From contig SFFV01000001.1 in NCBI GenBank assembly GCA_004557735.1, forward strand, positions 62,001 through 126,000: a DNA stretch of 64,000 bases, read 5' to 3'. The notes beneath the pieces are model-generated. The model was not told the DNA's origin, searched no databases, and saw nothing but the letters and a program-made list of their open reading frames with translations. This document shows, one piece after another, positions 50,303 to 59,462 of the stretch. Numbering within the stretch: the first letter of the stretch is position 1; every line of letters starts with the position of its first letter. The translations under genes and the position numbers were made by a program. The stretch comes from Clostridiales bacterium (GTDB lineage: Bacteria; Bacillota; Clostridia; Oscillospirales; Oscillospiraceae).

Positions 50303-51145
50303 CGTTCATCCCAGAACTGGAAAGTAGATTTTCCCCTCTTCCAATTCTTTCAATCCGCCGCCAAGCACTTCGCAGCGCAGTATCACTGTGTCCATTTAAT
50401 CTGTAAACGTAGAAAACGCGTAGATTTCCATCATAACACTGCGTTGATTTAGCAATGAGTACTCCTGTAACGGGGTCAAACGTTGAAATTGAAAGCCCTA
50501 TCGCTGATAAATAATTGTCACCCCCCTCCTTCATTTCTGCTTGCGTGAGCGGTGTATTGCTTCCTTCGTCCCATTTTTCATTCCACGATTTCCAGTAGAC
50601 ACCGGTTTCGTCTATCAGAATTCCATTTGAACGGCCGCCTCCTGTTGGAATATACTCCCAGAGGCCATATAAAGCCTCCTCGTCGAGCCTTTCTCCAAAA
50701 GACTCAGGGGCCTAATTCTCGAATCCGGAATCATGTATTGTTATTCCATGGTGTTCCGTGTACAAAATATAGTCAGCATACAGAATAGTTGCTAAGAATG
50801 GAAAACATTCTATTGCTTTATCATATTCGTCCTCAGCCAGATACTCTTCTGCCTGAGAATACAGGCCGTCACGATAATCCCATATATCTTTATAACAATC
50901 CAGAATGCCAAAGTTTTCTCCGGCCTCGCTATATTTTTCTGCGGTCACTCGTTCCATTGCCAATGTGTACAATCTACGAAAATACTCTCTGTTGTCTTTA
51001 TAATCTCTGATTGATCAAACAGTGCCATCGCTTCGACATAATCGCCAGATTCATAAAGCTCCGCTGCCTTTTCATAATCACCAGAATCACACTCGCACAG
51101 AAAAAGCGTTATACAAGCGCATAAAGCCGCAGCCGCTTTTTTCAT
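50300..51145 (-). pseudogene. Decayed lipoprotein gene with TPR-like repeats: one frameshift and one in-frame amber stop
   Basis: The first 45 codons read MKKAAAALCACITLFLCECD, a lipoprotein-like start, then GDYEKAAELYESGDYVEAMALFDQ, a repeat common in clostridial lipoproteins. At about 51010 the frame shifts. Restoring one A gives DQIRDYKDNREYFRRLYTL and joins the next frame smoothly (50972 down). That frame meets a TAG at 50714-50712 and then continues, same frame and plausible protein (LDEEALYGLWEYIPTGGG, FDPVTGVLIAKS), to about 50300. Beyond that it runs through the DUF3048 terminator, so the original stop is also lost. It has lower GC than its neighbours. A sequencing error could explain one lesion, hardly all three. 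Confidence 0.75.
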
Positions 51146-51154
51146 TATAATAGT

Positions 51155-51835
51155 TCATTCTTCATATCCCTTCAGCTCATTCGCGTACAATCTGTCAATA
51201 TCTTTAACGATCGTCATCGCAAGCGCCCTCATAGTGGGTACATTGCGGTCACTGTTTGATACCCCCATTTCATTCAAATAAAAAACCATCGTGTCGCAAT
51301 CTGCTTGAATAGCAATGATCTTACTATATAGTTCCTCATTTCCAAGCTTGATGGCATCCATATCTATTTCGTCTAGAGCGGACTGTACTTCCTCAAGAAA
51401 TGAGTCCGCAAACCGGCGCGAACCAGCTCCATTGGTGTTCCCCGCGTATTTACTCACAAATTCGCTGTCGGAGCGAATCGTTTTCAGCGCCAATGCAAGC
51501 TGCTTTACAGCGGTTTCATATTCGTCCGCCGCTTTCGCGGCTGCTGCAGTCTCTTCTGCCGCAACTCGAGCCGCCTCTTTCTCTGCAAGTTTGTCATACT
51601 CTGTTCGGGCTGCCATAAGGATCGATAAATACTCGACCTGCTCCTTATCTTTGTCCGGAAGACGGCCATAAGCTTCCTCTGCCGCAAGGATCGCCGATCC
51701 GCTGTTCAGAGATACGCCGCCGATTTCATATATCATGGAATCGACCATCTCAGCCGCTTCGCTCTTCCCGCATGCAGCCAGCAAAACACATGCCATAAGC
51801 GCAAGCATACACAGCGCTATCCTCTTTTTTCTCAT
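51155..51835 (-). CDS. Lipoprotein of unknown function with coiled-coil centre
   Basis: A 226-residue predicted lipoprotein: signal peptide with lipobox LLAAC (Cys about 22), a central Ala/Glu/Lys-rich stretch (EYDKLAEKEAARVAAEETAAAAKAADEYE, about 78-106) likely to form a coiled coil, then a helical C-terminus. I recognise no family. It lies 9 bases before the decayed lipoprotein gene, so the two were probably one operon. Start MRKKRIAL preferred to an ATG seven codons earlier because GGATGAG lies 6 bases upstream. Confidence 0.7.
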   Translation of the reverse strand: MRKKRIALCMLALMACVLLAACGKSEAAEMVDSMIYEIGGVSLNSGSAILAAEEAYGRLPDKDKEQVEYLSILMAARTEYDKLAEKEAARVAAEETAAAAKAADEYETAVKQLALALKTIRSDSEFVSKYAGNTNGAGSRRFADSFLEEVQSALDEIDMDAIKLGNEELYSKIIAIQADCDTMVFYLNEMGVSNSDRNVPTMRALAMTIVKDIDRLYANELKGYEE

Positions 51836-51862
51836 TCTAGTCTCATCCGCTTTCATTTTATT

Positions 51863-51894
51863 AACTACGCAGGCGTAACAAAGCCTATGTAGTT
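51863..51894. repeat. Interrupted inverted repeat upstream of the lipoprotein gene
   Basis: AACTAC-GC-AGGC ... GCCT-AT-GTAGTT: outer 6-bp and inner 4-bp arms with a mismatched pair of bases between, 8-base loop. It lies between the divergent lipoprotein and XRE genes and could be an operator for the XRE protein or a leader hairpin. Confidence 0.45.
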
Positions 51895-51957
51895 TATTAT
51901 AATTTAACAGATTAGCCCATATAATTCAAGTAACATTTAATTGCGTGGACGGTTATT

Positions 51958-52290
51958 ATGGACTATTATGCAATTGGTCAGCGGATACGAAAGTTTCGGA
52001 AAGCGCATCGGCTTTCTCAGGAGGAGCTTGCTGAGCGTGTTGGAATCTCCGTAACACATATGAGTCATATTGAAACGGGAAACACGAAGCTGAGCCTGCC
52101 GGTATTGGTTGACATGGCCGGCGTTCTCGGCGTACACACCGATGACCTCTTGTTTGACACAGCGTCTTCCGCACAAGTTGCCGCCGCGGACGCCATTGTT
52201 CAAACGCTCAATGGTTGCTCCGCGCAGCAGCTTCGAATCATTGAAGATATTGTTGTTGCAACCAAACGATCACTGGAACAGCATTTGTAA
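51958..52290 (+). CDS. XRE-family helix-turn-helix regulator
   Basis: A 110-residue regulator with an N-terminal Cro/CI-type DNA-binding domain (IGQRIRKFRKAHRLSQEELAERVGISVTHMSHIETG, residues 6-42) and a short helical tail (about 70-110). No ribosome site is visible before the ATG. It is divergent from the lipoprotein genes and lies in the AT-richer patch; such solitary XRE proteins often accompany accessory DNA. Confidence 0.9.
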   Translation: MDYYAIGQRIRKFRKAHRLSQEELAERVGISVTHMSHIETGNTKLSLPVLVDMAGVLGVHTDDLLFDTASSAQVAAADAIVQTLNGCSAQQLRIIEDIVVATKRSLEQHL

Positions 52291-52294
52291 TATA

Positions 52295-52340
52295 AAAACG
52301 GCAACGCCCGACGAAACCGTTCGGGAACTGCCGTTTTAGT
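52295..52340 (+). terminator. Terminator of the XRE gene
   Basis: Outer stem AAAACGGCA / TGCCGTTTT (52295-52303, 52329-52337) with an inner CCCGA/TCGGG stem. Confidence 0.8.
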
Positions 52341-52344
52341 TTGT

Positions 52345-52376
52345 AAAGACCTCTCCAATCTGAATTGGAGAGGTCT
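52345..52376 (-). terminator. Terminator of the malic enzyme gene
   Basis: Perfect 13-bp stem AGACCTCTCCAAT / ATTGGAGAGGTCT (52347-52359, 52364-52376), followed by TTTAC on the minus strand. Confidence 0.8.
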
Positions 52377-52395
52377 CTTGTATATCACTGGTGTG

Positions 52396-53568
52396 TCAGA
52401 TTCTGGCGACGCCGGTTCTTTTTGCCGCTTCCGCGACGGCCTTTGCAACCGCCGGGCCGACGCGCTTGTCGAACGCCCGCGGGATGATGTACTCCGCGGA
52501 AAGCTCCTCCCCGGAAATGAGCCCGGCGAGCGCGTGCGCCGCCGCCACCTTCATCTCCTCGTTGATATCGCTCGCCCGCACATCGAACGCTCCCCGGAAA
52601 ATACCCGGGAAAGCGAGCACGTTGTTGATCTGGTTCGGATAGTCGCTGCGGCCCGTGGATACGACCGCCGCGCCCGCCGCCTTCGCCTCATCCGGGAAGA
52701 TCTCCGGCGTCGGGTTCGCGCAGGCGAAGATGATCGCGTCGCGGTTCATCGTCTTTACCATATCACCCGTGAGCATGCCGGGGGCCGACACGCCGATAAA
52801 TACGTCCGCGCCGGCGATCACATCCGCGAGAGTGCCCCGCAGATGCTGCGGGTTCGTCACGTGCGACATCTCTTCCTTGATCCAGTTGAGCCCTTCGCGG
52901 CCCTCATAGATCGCGCCCTTGCGGTCGCAGAGCGTCACGTCCGGGAAGCCTGCCGAGAGCAGCAGCTTCGTGATCGCCGTCGCCGCGGCGCCCGCGCCGT
53001 TCACGACGACGCGCACGTCCTCTTTCTTCTTCCCCACCACCTTCAGCGCGTTCGTAAGTCCCGCAAGCGTGATGACCGCGGTGCCGTGCTGATCGTCATG
53101 GAAAATGGGTATATCGCATTTTTCCTTGAGCTTGCGCTCGATCTCAAAGCACCGCGGCGCGGCGATATCCTCGAGATTGATGCCGCCGAACGAGCCGGAG
53201 ATGTTGTATACCGTCTGTACGAACTCGTCCACGTCCTTCGTCCTGACGCAGAGCGGAAAGGCGTCCACGCCGCCGAACGCCTTGAAGAGCACGCACTTGC
53301 CCTCCATGACCGGCATTCCCGCTTCCGGGCCGATGTCTCCGAGACCGAGCACCGCGCTCCCGTCCGTGATGACGGCGCAGAGGTTCCACCGGCGCGTCAG
53401 CTCATAGCTCTTGTCGATATCCTTCTGTATTTCCAGGCACGGCTGCGCCACGCCGGGCGTATACGCAAGCGAAAGATCGTCCTTCGTTCCCACCGGCACC
53501 GTCGCCTTCACTTCGATCTTGCCCTTCCACTCCCCGTGCAGACGGAGCGATTCCTTTGCGTAGTCCAT
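52396..53568 (-). CDS. NAD(P)-dependent malic enzyme (oxaloacetate-decarboxylating)
   Basis: Oxidative decarboxylation of malate to pyruvate. It is 390 residues, the compact bacterial form. The malic N-terminal domain has SLAYTPGVAQPC (about 31-42), AVITDGSAVLGLGDIGPEAGMPVMEGK and the metal-binding FHDDQHGTAV; the Rossmann domain has VVNGAGAAATAI. The ATG follows GGAGAG. Gene upstream is upp, separated by a terminator-like hairpin. Confidence 0.95.
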   Translation of the reverse strand: MDYAKESLRLHGEWKGKIEVKATVPVGTKDDLSLAYTPGVAQPCLEIQKDIDKSYELTRRWNLCAVITDGSAVLGLGDIGPEAGMPVMEGKCVLFKAFGGVDAFPLCVRTKDVDEFVQTVYNISGSFGGINLEDIAAPRCFEIERKLKEKCDIPIFHDDQHGTAVITLAGLTNALKVVGKKKEDVRVVVNGAGAAATAITKLLLSAGFPDVTLCDRKGAIYEGREGLNWIKEEMSHVTNPQHLRGTLADVIAGADVFIGVSAPGMLTGDMVKTMNRDAIIFACANPTPEIFPDEAKAAGAAVVSTGRSDYPNQINNVLAFPGIFRGAFDVRASDINEEMKVAAAHALAGLISGEELSAEYIIPRAFDKRVGPAVAKAVAEAAKRTGVARI

Positions 53569-53582
53569 GATGCTCTCCTTTT

Positions 53583-53613
53583 AAAAAGAGCGCGCATTGC
53601 CATCAATACGCGC
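53583..53613 (-). terminator. Terminator after upp
   Basis: GCGCGTATTG / CAATGCGCGC on the minus strand (one mismatch), followed by TCTTTTTA, just ahead of the malic enzyme ribosome site. Confidence 0.7.
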
Positions 53614-53629
53614 CTTGTTGTTTTTCTTT

Positions 53630-54259
53630 TTACTTTGTGCCGAAAATGCGGTCGCCGGCGTCGCCGAGACCGGGGACGATATAGCCGTGGTCGTTCAGGA
53701 CCGGGTCCATGGCGGCAACGTAAACATCGACGTCCGGGTGCTCCTTCTGCATCTTCTCCCACGCCGGAGGCGCGCCGATGATGCACATGAGCTTGATGTG
53801 ACGGCAGCCGTGCTGCTTGAGGAACGTGCAGGCCGCGGCGGCGCTGCCGCCGGTGGCGAACATCGGATCGACAACGATCACGTCGCGCTCGGTGATATCG
53901 GGCGGGAGCTTGCAGTAGTACTCGACCGGCTCGAGCGTCTCCGGGTCGCGGTAGAGACCGATGTGACCGACTTTGCAGGACGGGATCATCGCGACCATGC
54001 CGTCAACCATGCCGAGACCGGCGCGGAGAATGGGGACAATGGCGAGCTTCTTGCCCGCAAGGCGCTTCACCGTTGCCTTGGCAACGGGCGTTTCGATCTC
54101 GACCTCTTCGAGAGGAAGATCGCGGGTCGCCTCATAGCACATCAGCATGGCGATCTCGCCGACGAGTTCGCGGAATTCCTTCACGCTCGTGTTCTTGTCG
54201 CGGAGGATCGACAGCTTGTGCTGGATCAGCGGGTGGTCGAATACGTGCAGCTCACTCAT
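53630..54259 (-). CDS. upp: Uracil phosphoribosyltransferase
   Basis: Salvages uracil to UMP using PRPP. 209 residues, exact family length, opening with [21 protein letters not shown] loop [14 protein letters not shown] (about 128-141) and the uracil-binding C-terminus [17 protein letters not shown]. Ribosome site AAAGGAG. Confidence 0.97.
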   Translation of the reverse strand: MSELHVFDHPLIQHKLSILRDKNTSVKEFRELVGEIAMLMCYEATRDLPLEEVEIETPVAKATVKRLAGKKLAIVPILRAGLGMVDGMVAMIPSCKVGHIGLYRDPETLEPVEYYCKLPPDITERDVIVVDPMFATGGSAAAACTFLKQHGCRHIKLMCIIGAPPAWEKMQKEHPDVDVYVAAMDPVLNDHGYIVPGLGDAGDRIFGTK

Positions 54260-54298
54260 TTTTCATACTCCTTTGTAGTGTAATGGGCTTTTATATTC

Positions 54299-54997
54299 TC
54301 AGGCTTCGCTCATGCGGCTCTGCCGCTCGCGTTCCGCCTGGGAAAGACGAAGGTATACCGGCAGCAGATCTTCCGCTCCGGCCGGGGTCTTGCTCTGCGC
54401 CGCGAGACACACGCCGAACGCCGTCTGCCAGCGCAGCTCTTCGGGAGCGACGGCGCACTCCACGCCGCGTTCTTTCAGCGCCTTTTCGCAGATCGCCCAC
54501 CCGTCGCCAAGGATCCATACGCTCTTCCCGCTGCCGGAAAGCTCTTCGGCGAGCGCGCCGGCGGCAATGGCGCGGTCTTCCGTCAGACGGACGGGGACGC
54601 CGTTTTGTACGGTAAAAAGCGCATTATAGAGCTGGCTGCGCCGCGCATCCATGGCGGGGCAGACGATCGTCCCCTCCGGCAGGAAACGGGCGCTCTGCGC
54701 CATGGCTTCCAGCGTGGATACGCCGACAGCCGGGATATCCAGCCCCCAGCAGAGACCCTTGGCGGTGGAGATGCCGATGCGGATGCCGGTAAACGAGCCA
54801 GGCCCCTGCGCCACGGCGATCGCGTCGAGGGCATTCTTCGGCGTTTCGGTGTTCGAGAGCATATTTTCGATCATCGGCAGAAGCGTGCGGCTGTGGGTTA
54901 AGCCAGTGCGCTCATAGCTCTGTGCAAGCAGTTCCCCATCGCGGCAGAGCGCGGCGGAACAGGCTCTCGCGGAGGTCTCTATTCCCAGTATCAGCAC
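54299..54997 (-). CDS. tsaB: tRNA threonylcarbamoyladenosine biosynthesis protein TsaB
   Basis: Scaffold partner of TsaD in t6A37 modification of ANN-decoding tRNAs. 232 residues with the ASKHA-type opening VLILGIETSARACSAALC and GPGSFTGIRIGISTAKGL. The start is GTG, preceded by GAGGGGG, and overlaps the tsaE stop by 7 bases. tsaD and rimI, often neighbours, are not in this window. Confidence 0.95.
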   Translation of the reverse strand: MLILGIETSARACSAALCRDGELLAQSYERTGLTHSRTLLPMIENMLSNTETPKNALDAIAVAQGPGSFTGIRIGISTAKGLCWGLDIPAVGVSTLEAMAQSARFLPEGTIVCPAMDARRSQLYNALFTVQNGVPVRLTEDRAIAAGALAEELSGSGKSVWILGDGWAICEKALKERGVECAVAPEELRWQTAFGVCLAAQSKTPAGAEDLLPVYLRLSQAERERQSRMSEA

Positions 54998-55416
54998 AGG
55001 TCCGCCCCCTCGATCGTGATTTTTCGCGTGCTGTCGGAGCATTTTTCCATGCTCACACGGATCTCCGAGCCGTCGAACGCCCCGGGAACATTCTCGCTCC
55101 ACTCCACGGCGCACACGCCGCCGCGGTCAAGGTAGTCCTCCCAGCCGATGTCAAACAGCTCGTCCGCGCTGCCGAGCCGGTACATATCAAAATGAAACAG
55201 GTCTCGCTTGCCGTAAAGCTCGTTCACGATCGTGAACGTCGGGCTCGTGACGGTCCCGTCCACCTCCAGACCGCGCGCCAGACCGCGCACGAACGCCGTT
55301 TTCCCCGCGCCAAGCTCGCCGTACATCGCGATCACGACGCCGCGCTCCGGCAGAGAGCGCGCGAGCTTCTCGCCGAGCGCTTCGGTCTCGGCTTCGGAGT
55401 GGCTGATAAATTCCAT
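54991..55416 (-). CDS. tsaE: tRNA threonylcarbamoyladenosine biosynthesis ATPase TsaE
   Basis: ATPase of the t6A machinery. 141 residues, with Walker A GELGAGKTAF (about 33-42), SPTFTIVNELYG, HFDMYRL and the acidic VEWSEN. First gene of the tsaE-tsaB pair, divergent from the SEDS gene. Confidence 0.96.
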   Translation of the reverse strand: MEFISHSEAETEALGEKLARSLPERGVVIAMYGELGAGKTAFVRGLARGLEVDGTVTSPTFTIVNELYGKRDLFHFDMYRLGSADELFDIGWEDYLDRGGVCAVEWSENVPGAFDGSEIRVSMEKCSDSTRKITIEGADLC

Positions 55417-55505
55417 AATCCGTCTGCCTCTGTCTCAAACTCAAACTTTTCTAACTTGGCATTATACACCGGGCGCTTGCCGGAGTAAAGACCTTTTCCT
55501 GCCTG

Positions 55506-55534
55506 TTGCAGAAAAAACAATGTTGTGATAGAAT
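55506..55534 (+). promoter_or_regulatory. Promoter of the SEDS-protein gene
   Basis: TTGCAG (55506-55511), 17-base spacer, TAGAAT (55529-55534). Confidence 0.65.
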
Positions 55535-55583
55535 AGGGTGAAAATATGTATATCATATCAAATATATAAAGGGAGGTGCCGCC

Positions 55584-56762
55584 GTGCTGGAAAGACTTAA
55601 AAAACTCCGCATCGCGCCGATCATCCAATATATATGGAGCCGTACCTCGGATTTTTTCAAAAAGGGCGACATGTTCCTGCTCGTCATGTGCTGCATCTGC
55701 ACCTGCTTCGGCATCACGCTCGTCGGCAGCGCTACGAAATCGTATGCCACGCACACGTATGTGCCGATCCAGATTTTCGCGTTTATTCTCGGTCTCCTGC
55801 TCTATTACGTTCTGACCGTTCTCGACGTGAGCATCATCGCAAGCCGCTGGAAGCTGCTGCTCGGGTTTGAAGCGTTCCTTCTTCTGCTGCTCATCCCGTT
55901 CGGCGTTTCGGGCGATACCGGCAACTCCGGCTGGCTGCGGTTTCTCGGCATCGGCATTCAGCCCTCGGAGATCGTCAAGGTCGTGTTTATCGTGCTGATG
56001 GCAAAGCAGATGTCGTATCTGAAGGAGTATAAAAACATCAATTCGGTCCTCTCCGTTCTTCAGCTCGTCGTCCACTTCGGCTACACGTTCGTGCTGCTGA
56101 TGATCACCACCGAAGACCTCGGCTCGGCCATCGTGTTTGCCGCCATTTTCGTTGTTATGATGATCGTGGCGGGCATTAAGCTTTACTGGTTCCTCATCGG
56201 CGGCGCGGCCGTCGCGCTTGCGATCCCGTTCCTATGGAACGGCTTTCTTGACGAGTACCAGCGCCTGCGCATTCTCGCTCCTTATGATCCCAGCATCGAC
56301 CCCGACGGCTGGGGCATCACCTGGCAGACGACCCGAAGCAAGTACGCCCTTATGGGCGGGCAGGCTACGGGGCTCGGTCTCGGCAACGGCACGCAGACGC
56401 AGTCCGGCGCGCTGACCGGCAAGCATACCGACTTCATTTTCTCCGTCGCAGGCGAGGAGCTCGGCATGGTCGCGTGCGTGATCATCATGCTTCTCCTCTC
56501 CGTTATCATCATCCGCTGCGTGATGGTGGGGCTGCGGTCGAATAACACGATGAGTATGCTCGTGTGCGTCGGCGTGGCGGCAAGCCTCTTCTTCCAGATG
56601 CTCGTCAATACCGGCATGTGCATCGGCATCACGCCCGTTATCGGCATTACGCTCCCGTTTTTCAGCTACGGGGGATCATCGCTCATGTCCACGTTCGGCG
56701 CAGTCGGACTGGTATCCGGCGCGAAATACCGACCAACGCCGCTCCAATTCCACCGATATTAA
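55584..56762 (+). CDS. SEDS-family peptidoglycan glycosyltransferase (FtsW/RodA/SpoVE)
   Basis: A 392-residue protein with about ten transmembrane segments. SEDS hallmarks: GNSGWLRFLGIGIQPSEIVKVVFI, the large loop with GQATGLGLGNGTQTQSGALTGKHTDFIFSVAGEELG, and ITLPFFSYGGSSLM. It polymerises lipid II with a class B PBP partner that is not adjacent. The start is GTG with GGGAGG 7 bases upstream. RodA-type (elongation) and FtsW-type (division) cannot be separated by eye here. Confidence 0.93.
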   Translation: MLERLKKLRIAPIIQYIWSRTSDFFKKGDMFLLVMCCICTCFGITLVGSATKSYATHTYVPIQIFAFILGLLLYYVLTVLDVSIIASRWKLLLGFEAFLLLLLIPFGVSGDTGNSGWLRFLGIGIQPSEIVKVVFIVLMAKQMSYLKEYKNINSVLSVLQLVVHFGYTFVLLMITTEDLGSAIVFAAIFVVMMIVAGIKLYWFLIGGAAVALAIPFLWNGFLDEYQRLRILAPYDPSIDPDGWGITWQTTRSKYALMGGQATGLGLGNGTQTQSGALTGKHTDFIFSVAGEELGMVACVIIMLLLSVIIIRCVMVGLRSNNTMSMLVCVGVAASLFFQMLVNTGMCIGITPVIGITLPFFSYGGSSLMSTFGAVGLVSGAKYRPTPLQFHRY

Positions 56763-56801
56763 AACAAAAAGTTCATATTCTATCACAGGGGGACGGGAAC
56801 C

Positions 56802-59450
56802 ATGGCACACAGACCGAACATTCTTGCTCTCGCATCCAAGATCAGTCTCGAAAGTCTGACGTACACCGGCATTACCTACAGCGATCCCGAGTACAAGATC
56901 CTTGATCCCATCGTCGATGACGACATGTGCTCCGTTATGATGCGCATGCGTCTGGAAACCGACTTCTCCGTGGAGGATCTCGCCAAAAAGACGAAGAAGA
57001 GCGTTGAATTCGTGCAGACGCAGTGCGACAAGCTCGTTAAGGCGGGCGTCATCCGCACGCGCGTCCGCAACGGCGTGCTCTGCTACTACTACCCGATCTG
57101 GGTACCGGGCATCATGGAGGGCATTCTCTCCAACCGTGAGCAGTGCGACGCGCACCCCGAGCTCGGCGCGTGCTTCGAGGAGTATACCCGCATCCGCGTC
57201 AGTATGCTTGCCCCCGTGCTCGGCAACGGCGTAAACTTCATGCGCGTTATGCCCGTTATGAGCGCCATTGAAAACAACACGCACAAAGCCTCCTACGACG
57301 AGCTTTCCACGCTGATCGATAAGGCGTGGGCGATCTCCGTCGGCCCCTGCTCCTGCCGCCGTTCCCGCCGCCTGATGGGTGAGGGCTGCGGTCATCTCGA
57401 AGAGGATATGTGCCTCTATCTCAACGACAACGCCGTCAGCTTCTCCAAGAACGGCGAGCACCGCCTCATTACCAAGGAAGAGGCTTACGAGATCCTCCGG
57501 CGCGCCGAGGACAACGGCCTCGTCCATGAGGTGAACCAGGCCCCCGGCTTTGACGACGTTACCGCCATCTGCAACTGCTGCGGCTGCTCGTGCTTCGCGC
57601 TGCGCATTGCCGAGATGTTCCGCTCGCCGAACGGCGTCAGCTCCAACTTTATCGCCCGTGTCGATAAGGACAAGTGCGTCGCCTGCGGCCAGTGCGTGGA
57701 GAACTGCCAGACGAACGCCGTCCGCCTCGGCCAGAAGCGCTGTCTCACCGATGCGCACATCTCCGACGCCTACGAGTCCGACAGAGAGATCCCCTGGGAT
57801 AAGAAAAGCTACAACACCGATTACCGCACCAACCGTACCGACACCATGCCCTCCGGCACCGCGCCGTGCAAGGCGGAGTGTCCGGCGCATGTTCCGGTGC
57901 AGGGCTACATAAAGCTCGCCGCGCAGGGCCGCTATACCGAGGCTCTCGAGCTCATCAAGAAAGAGAACCCCTTCCCTGCCGTCTGCGGCCGCATCTGCAA
58001 CAAAGCATGCGAGGACGCCTGCACCCGCGGCAGCGTCGATGCGCCCATCGCCATCGACGATATCAAAAAATTCATTGCCGAGAAGGATCTGGAGGCCGAA
58101 CACCGCTTCGTTCCCAAAATGGTCAACCAGACCGGCAAGCCCTACGAGGAAAAGATCGCCGTTATCGGCTCCGGCCCCGCAGGACTTACCTGTGCCTACT
58201 ACCTCGCGCTCAAGGGGTATCCCGTGACCGTGTTCGAGAAGGAAAAGGAACCCGGCGGCATGCTCACGCTGGGCATCCCCTCCTTCCGGCTGGAAAAGGA
58301 CGTTATCCGCGCCGAAATCGACATTCTCCGCGATATGGGCGTGCAGTTCAAGACCGGCGTCACCGTCGGAACGGACGTTACGCTCGACGCGCTGCGCGCC
58401 GAGGGCTTCAAGGCGTTCTATCTCGCCGTCGGCGCGTCCCGCGGCGCGAAGCTCCGCTGCGCCGGCGAAGAGCTGCCGGGCGTTATGACCGGCATCGATT
58501 TCCTGCGCGCGGTCAATCTCGGCGAAGCGCCCGGGATCGGCAAGTCCGTCGCCGTCATCGGCGGCGGCAATGTCGCCATCGATGTGGCCCGCGCCGCCGT
58601 CCGCCTCGGCGCGGACGTTACGGTCATCTACCGCCGCGACCGCGCCGCCATGCCCGCCGCGGATGAGGAGATCGAAGAAGCCATCGGGGAAGGCGTTTCC
58701 TTCCGCTTCCTCGCCACCCCCGTTGAGATCCTCGGTGACGGCAGGGCGGAAACGCTCAGGGTCGAGACCATGGAGCTGCGGGACGGGAAGCCCACCGGCA
58801 CGGGCGTATACGATACGCTGAGCGTTTCCGCGGTCATCTCCGCCGTTGGGCAGGAGATCGACCTGAGCGGCATCCCCGTGTCCGCCGGTACGAAGGGGAC
58901 CGTCACCGTCTCTCTGCCGAGCTATCAGACGAGCGACCCCGACGTGTTCGCGGGCGGCGACGTTGTCACCGGCCCGAAGTTCGCCATTGACGCGATCGCC
59001 GCGGGCAAGGAGGGCGCCGTCTCCATTCACCGGTATGTGCATCCCGGCCAGTCGCAGACCATCGGCCGCGACCGCCGCGATTACAAAGCCATGAACACCG
59101 CCACCGTGGGCGTTCCTCTCGCCGGCTTTGATACCGCGCCGCGGCAGAAGCCCTCCGGAGGCTCTGCGAAGGACGCGGAGAAAACGTTCCGCGACCTTCG
59201 CGGAACGCTCAGCGAGGAGCAGATGAAGACCGAAACGCGCCGCTGTCTCGACTGCGGCTCCGCGGTCGTGGATGAAAGTCTCTGTGTCGGCTGCGGCATC
59301 TGCACCACCAAGTGCAAGTTTGACGCGATCCGTTTGGAGAAGGTCACCGACTATGTCGGCGCACCGTACTTCAAGGCGCTGCTCGGCGCGGTCGGGAACG
59401 CTCCCGCGGCGCTTGCCAAGCTCGTCGTCAAGAAGGTCGCGAGACCGTGA
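56802..59450 (+). CDS. Large Fe-S / FAD / NAD(P) oxidoreductase (GltD-like core with ferredoxin domains)
   Basis: An 882-residue multidomain protein. Residues 1 to about 110 look winged-helix-like (FSVEDLAKKTKKSVEFVQTQCDKLV). A Cys-rich segment follows (GPCSCRRSRRL, about 185, and CNCCGCSC, about 257), then a 4Fe-4S site CVACGQCVENC (about 290-300). The GltD-like core spans about 345-800: Cys-rich APCKAECPAHVPVQGY, FAD site VIGSGPAGLTCAYYLALKG and NAD(P) site VIGGGNVAIDVARAAVRLG. The C-terminus has a further Cys set in CLDCGSAVVDESLCVGCGICTTKCKF. It is suited to moving electrons between NAD(P)H and ferredoxin or an unknown partner. hypA follows after 12 bases. Confidence 0.85.
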   Translation: MAHRPNILALASKISLESLTYTGITYSDPEYKILDPIVDDDMCSVMMRMRLETDFSVEDLAKKTKKSVEFVQTQCDKLVKAGVIRTRVRNGVLCYYYPIWVPGIMEGILSNREQCDAHPELGACFEEYTRIRVSMLAPVLGNGVNFMRVMPVMSAIENNTHKASYDELSTLIDKAWAISVGPCSCRRSRRLMGEGCGHLEEDMCLYLNDNAVSFSKNGEHRLITKEEAYEILRRAEDNGLVHEVNQAPGFDDVTAICNCCGCSCFALRIAEMFRSPNGVSSNFIARVDKDKCVACGQCVENCQTNAVRLGQKRCLTDAHISDAYESDREIPWDKKSYNTDYRTNRTDTMPSGTAPCKAECPAHVPVQGYIKLAAQGRYTEALELIKKENPFPAVCGRICNKACEDACTRGSVDAPIAIDDIKKFIAEKDLEAEHRFVPKMVNQTGKPYEEKIAVIGSGPAGLTCAYYLALKGYPVTVFEKEKEPGGMLTLGIPSFRLEKDVIRAEIDILRDMGVQFKTGVTVGTDVTLDALRAEGFKAFYLAVGASRGAKLRCAGEELPGVMTGIDFLRAVNLGEAPGIGKSVAVIGGGNVAIDVARAAVRLGADVTVIYRRDRAAMPAADEEIEEAIGEGVSFRFLATPVEILGDGRAETLRVETMELRDGKPTGTGVYDTLSVSAVISAVGQEIDLSGIPVSAGTKGTVTVSLPSYQTSDPDVFAGGDVVTGPKFAIDAIAAGKEGAVSIHRYVHPGQSQTIGRDRRDYKAMNTATVGVPLAGFDTAPRQKPSGGSAKDAEKTFRDLRGTLSEEQMKTETRRCLDCGSAVVDESLCVGCGICTTKCKFDAIRLEKVTDYVGAPYFKALLGAVGNAPAALAKLVVKKVARP

Positions 59451-59462
59451 GGGCGCGGCGGC

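Noticed and set aside
50552-50788. 78-residue plus-strand reading frame in the AT-rich patch
   Set aside because: It opposes the decayed lipoprotein frame, which has coherent protein sequence; no ribosome site or homology.
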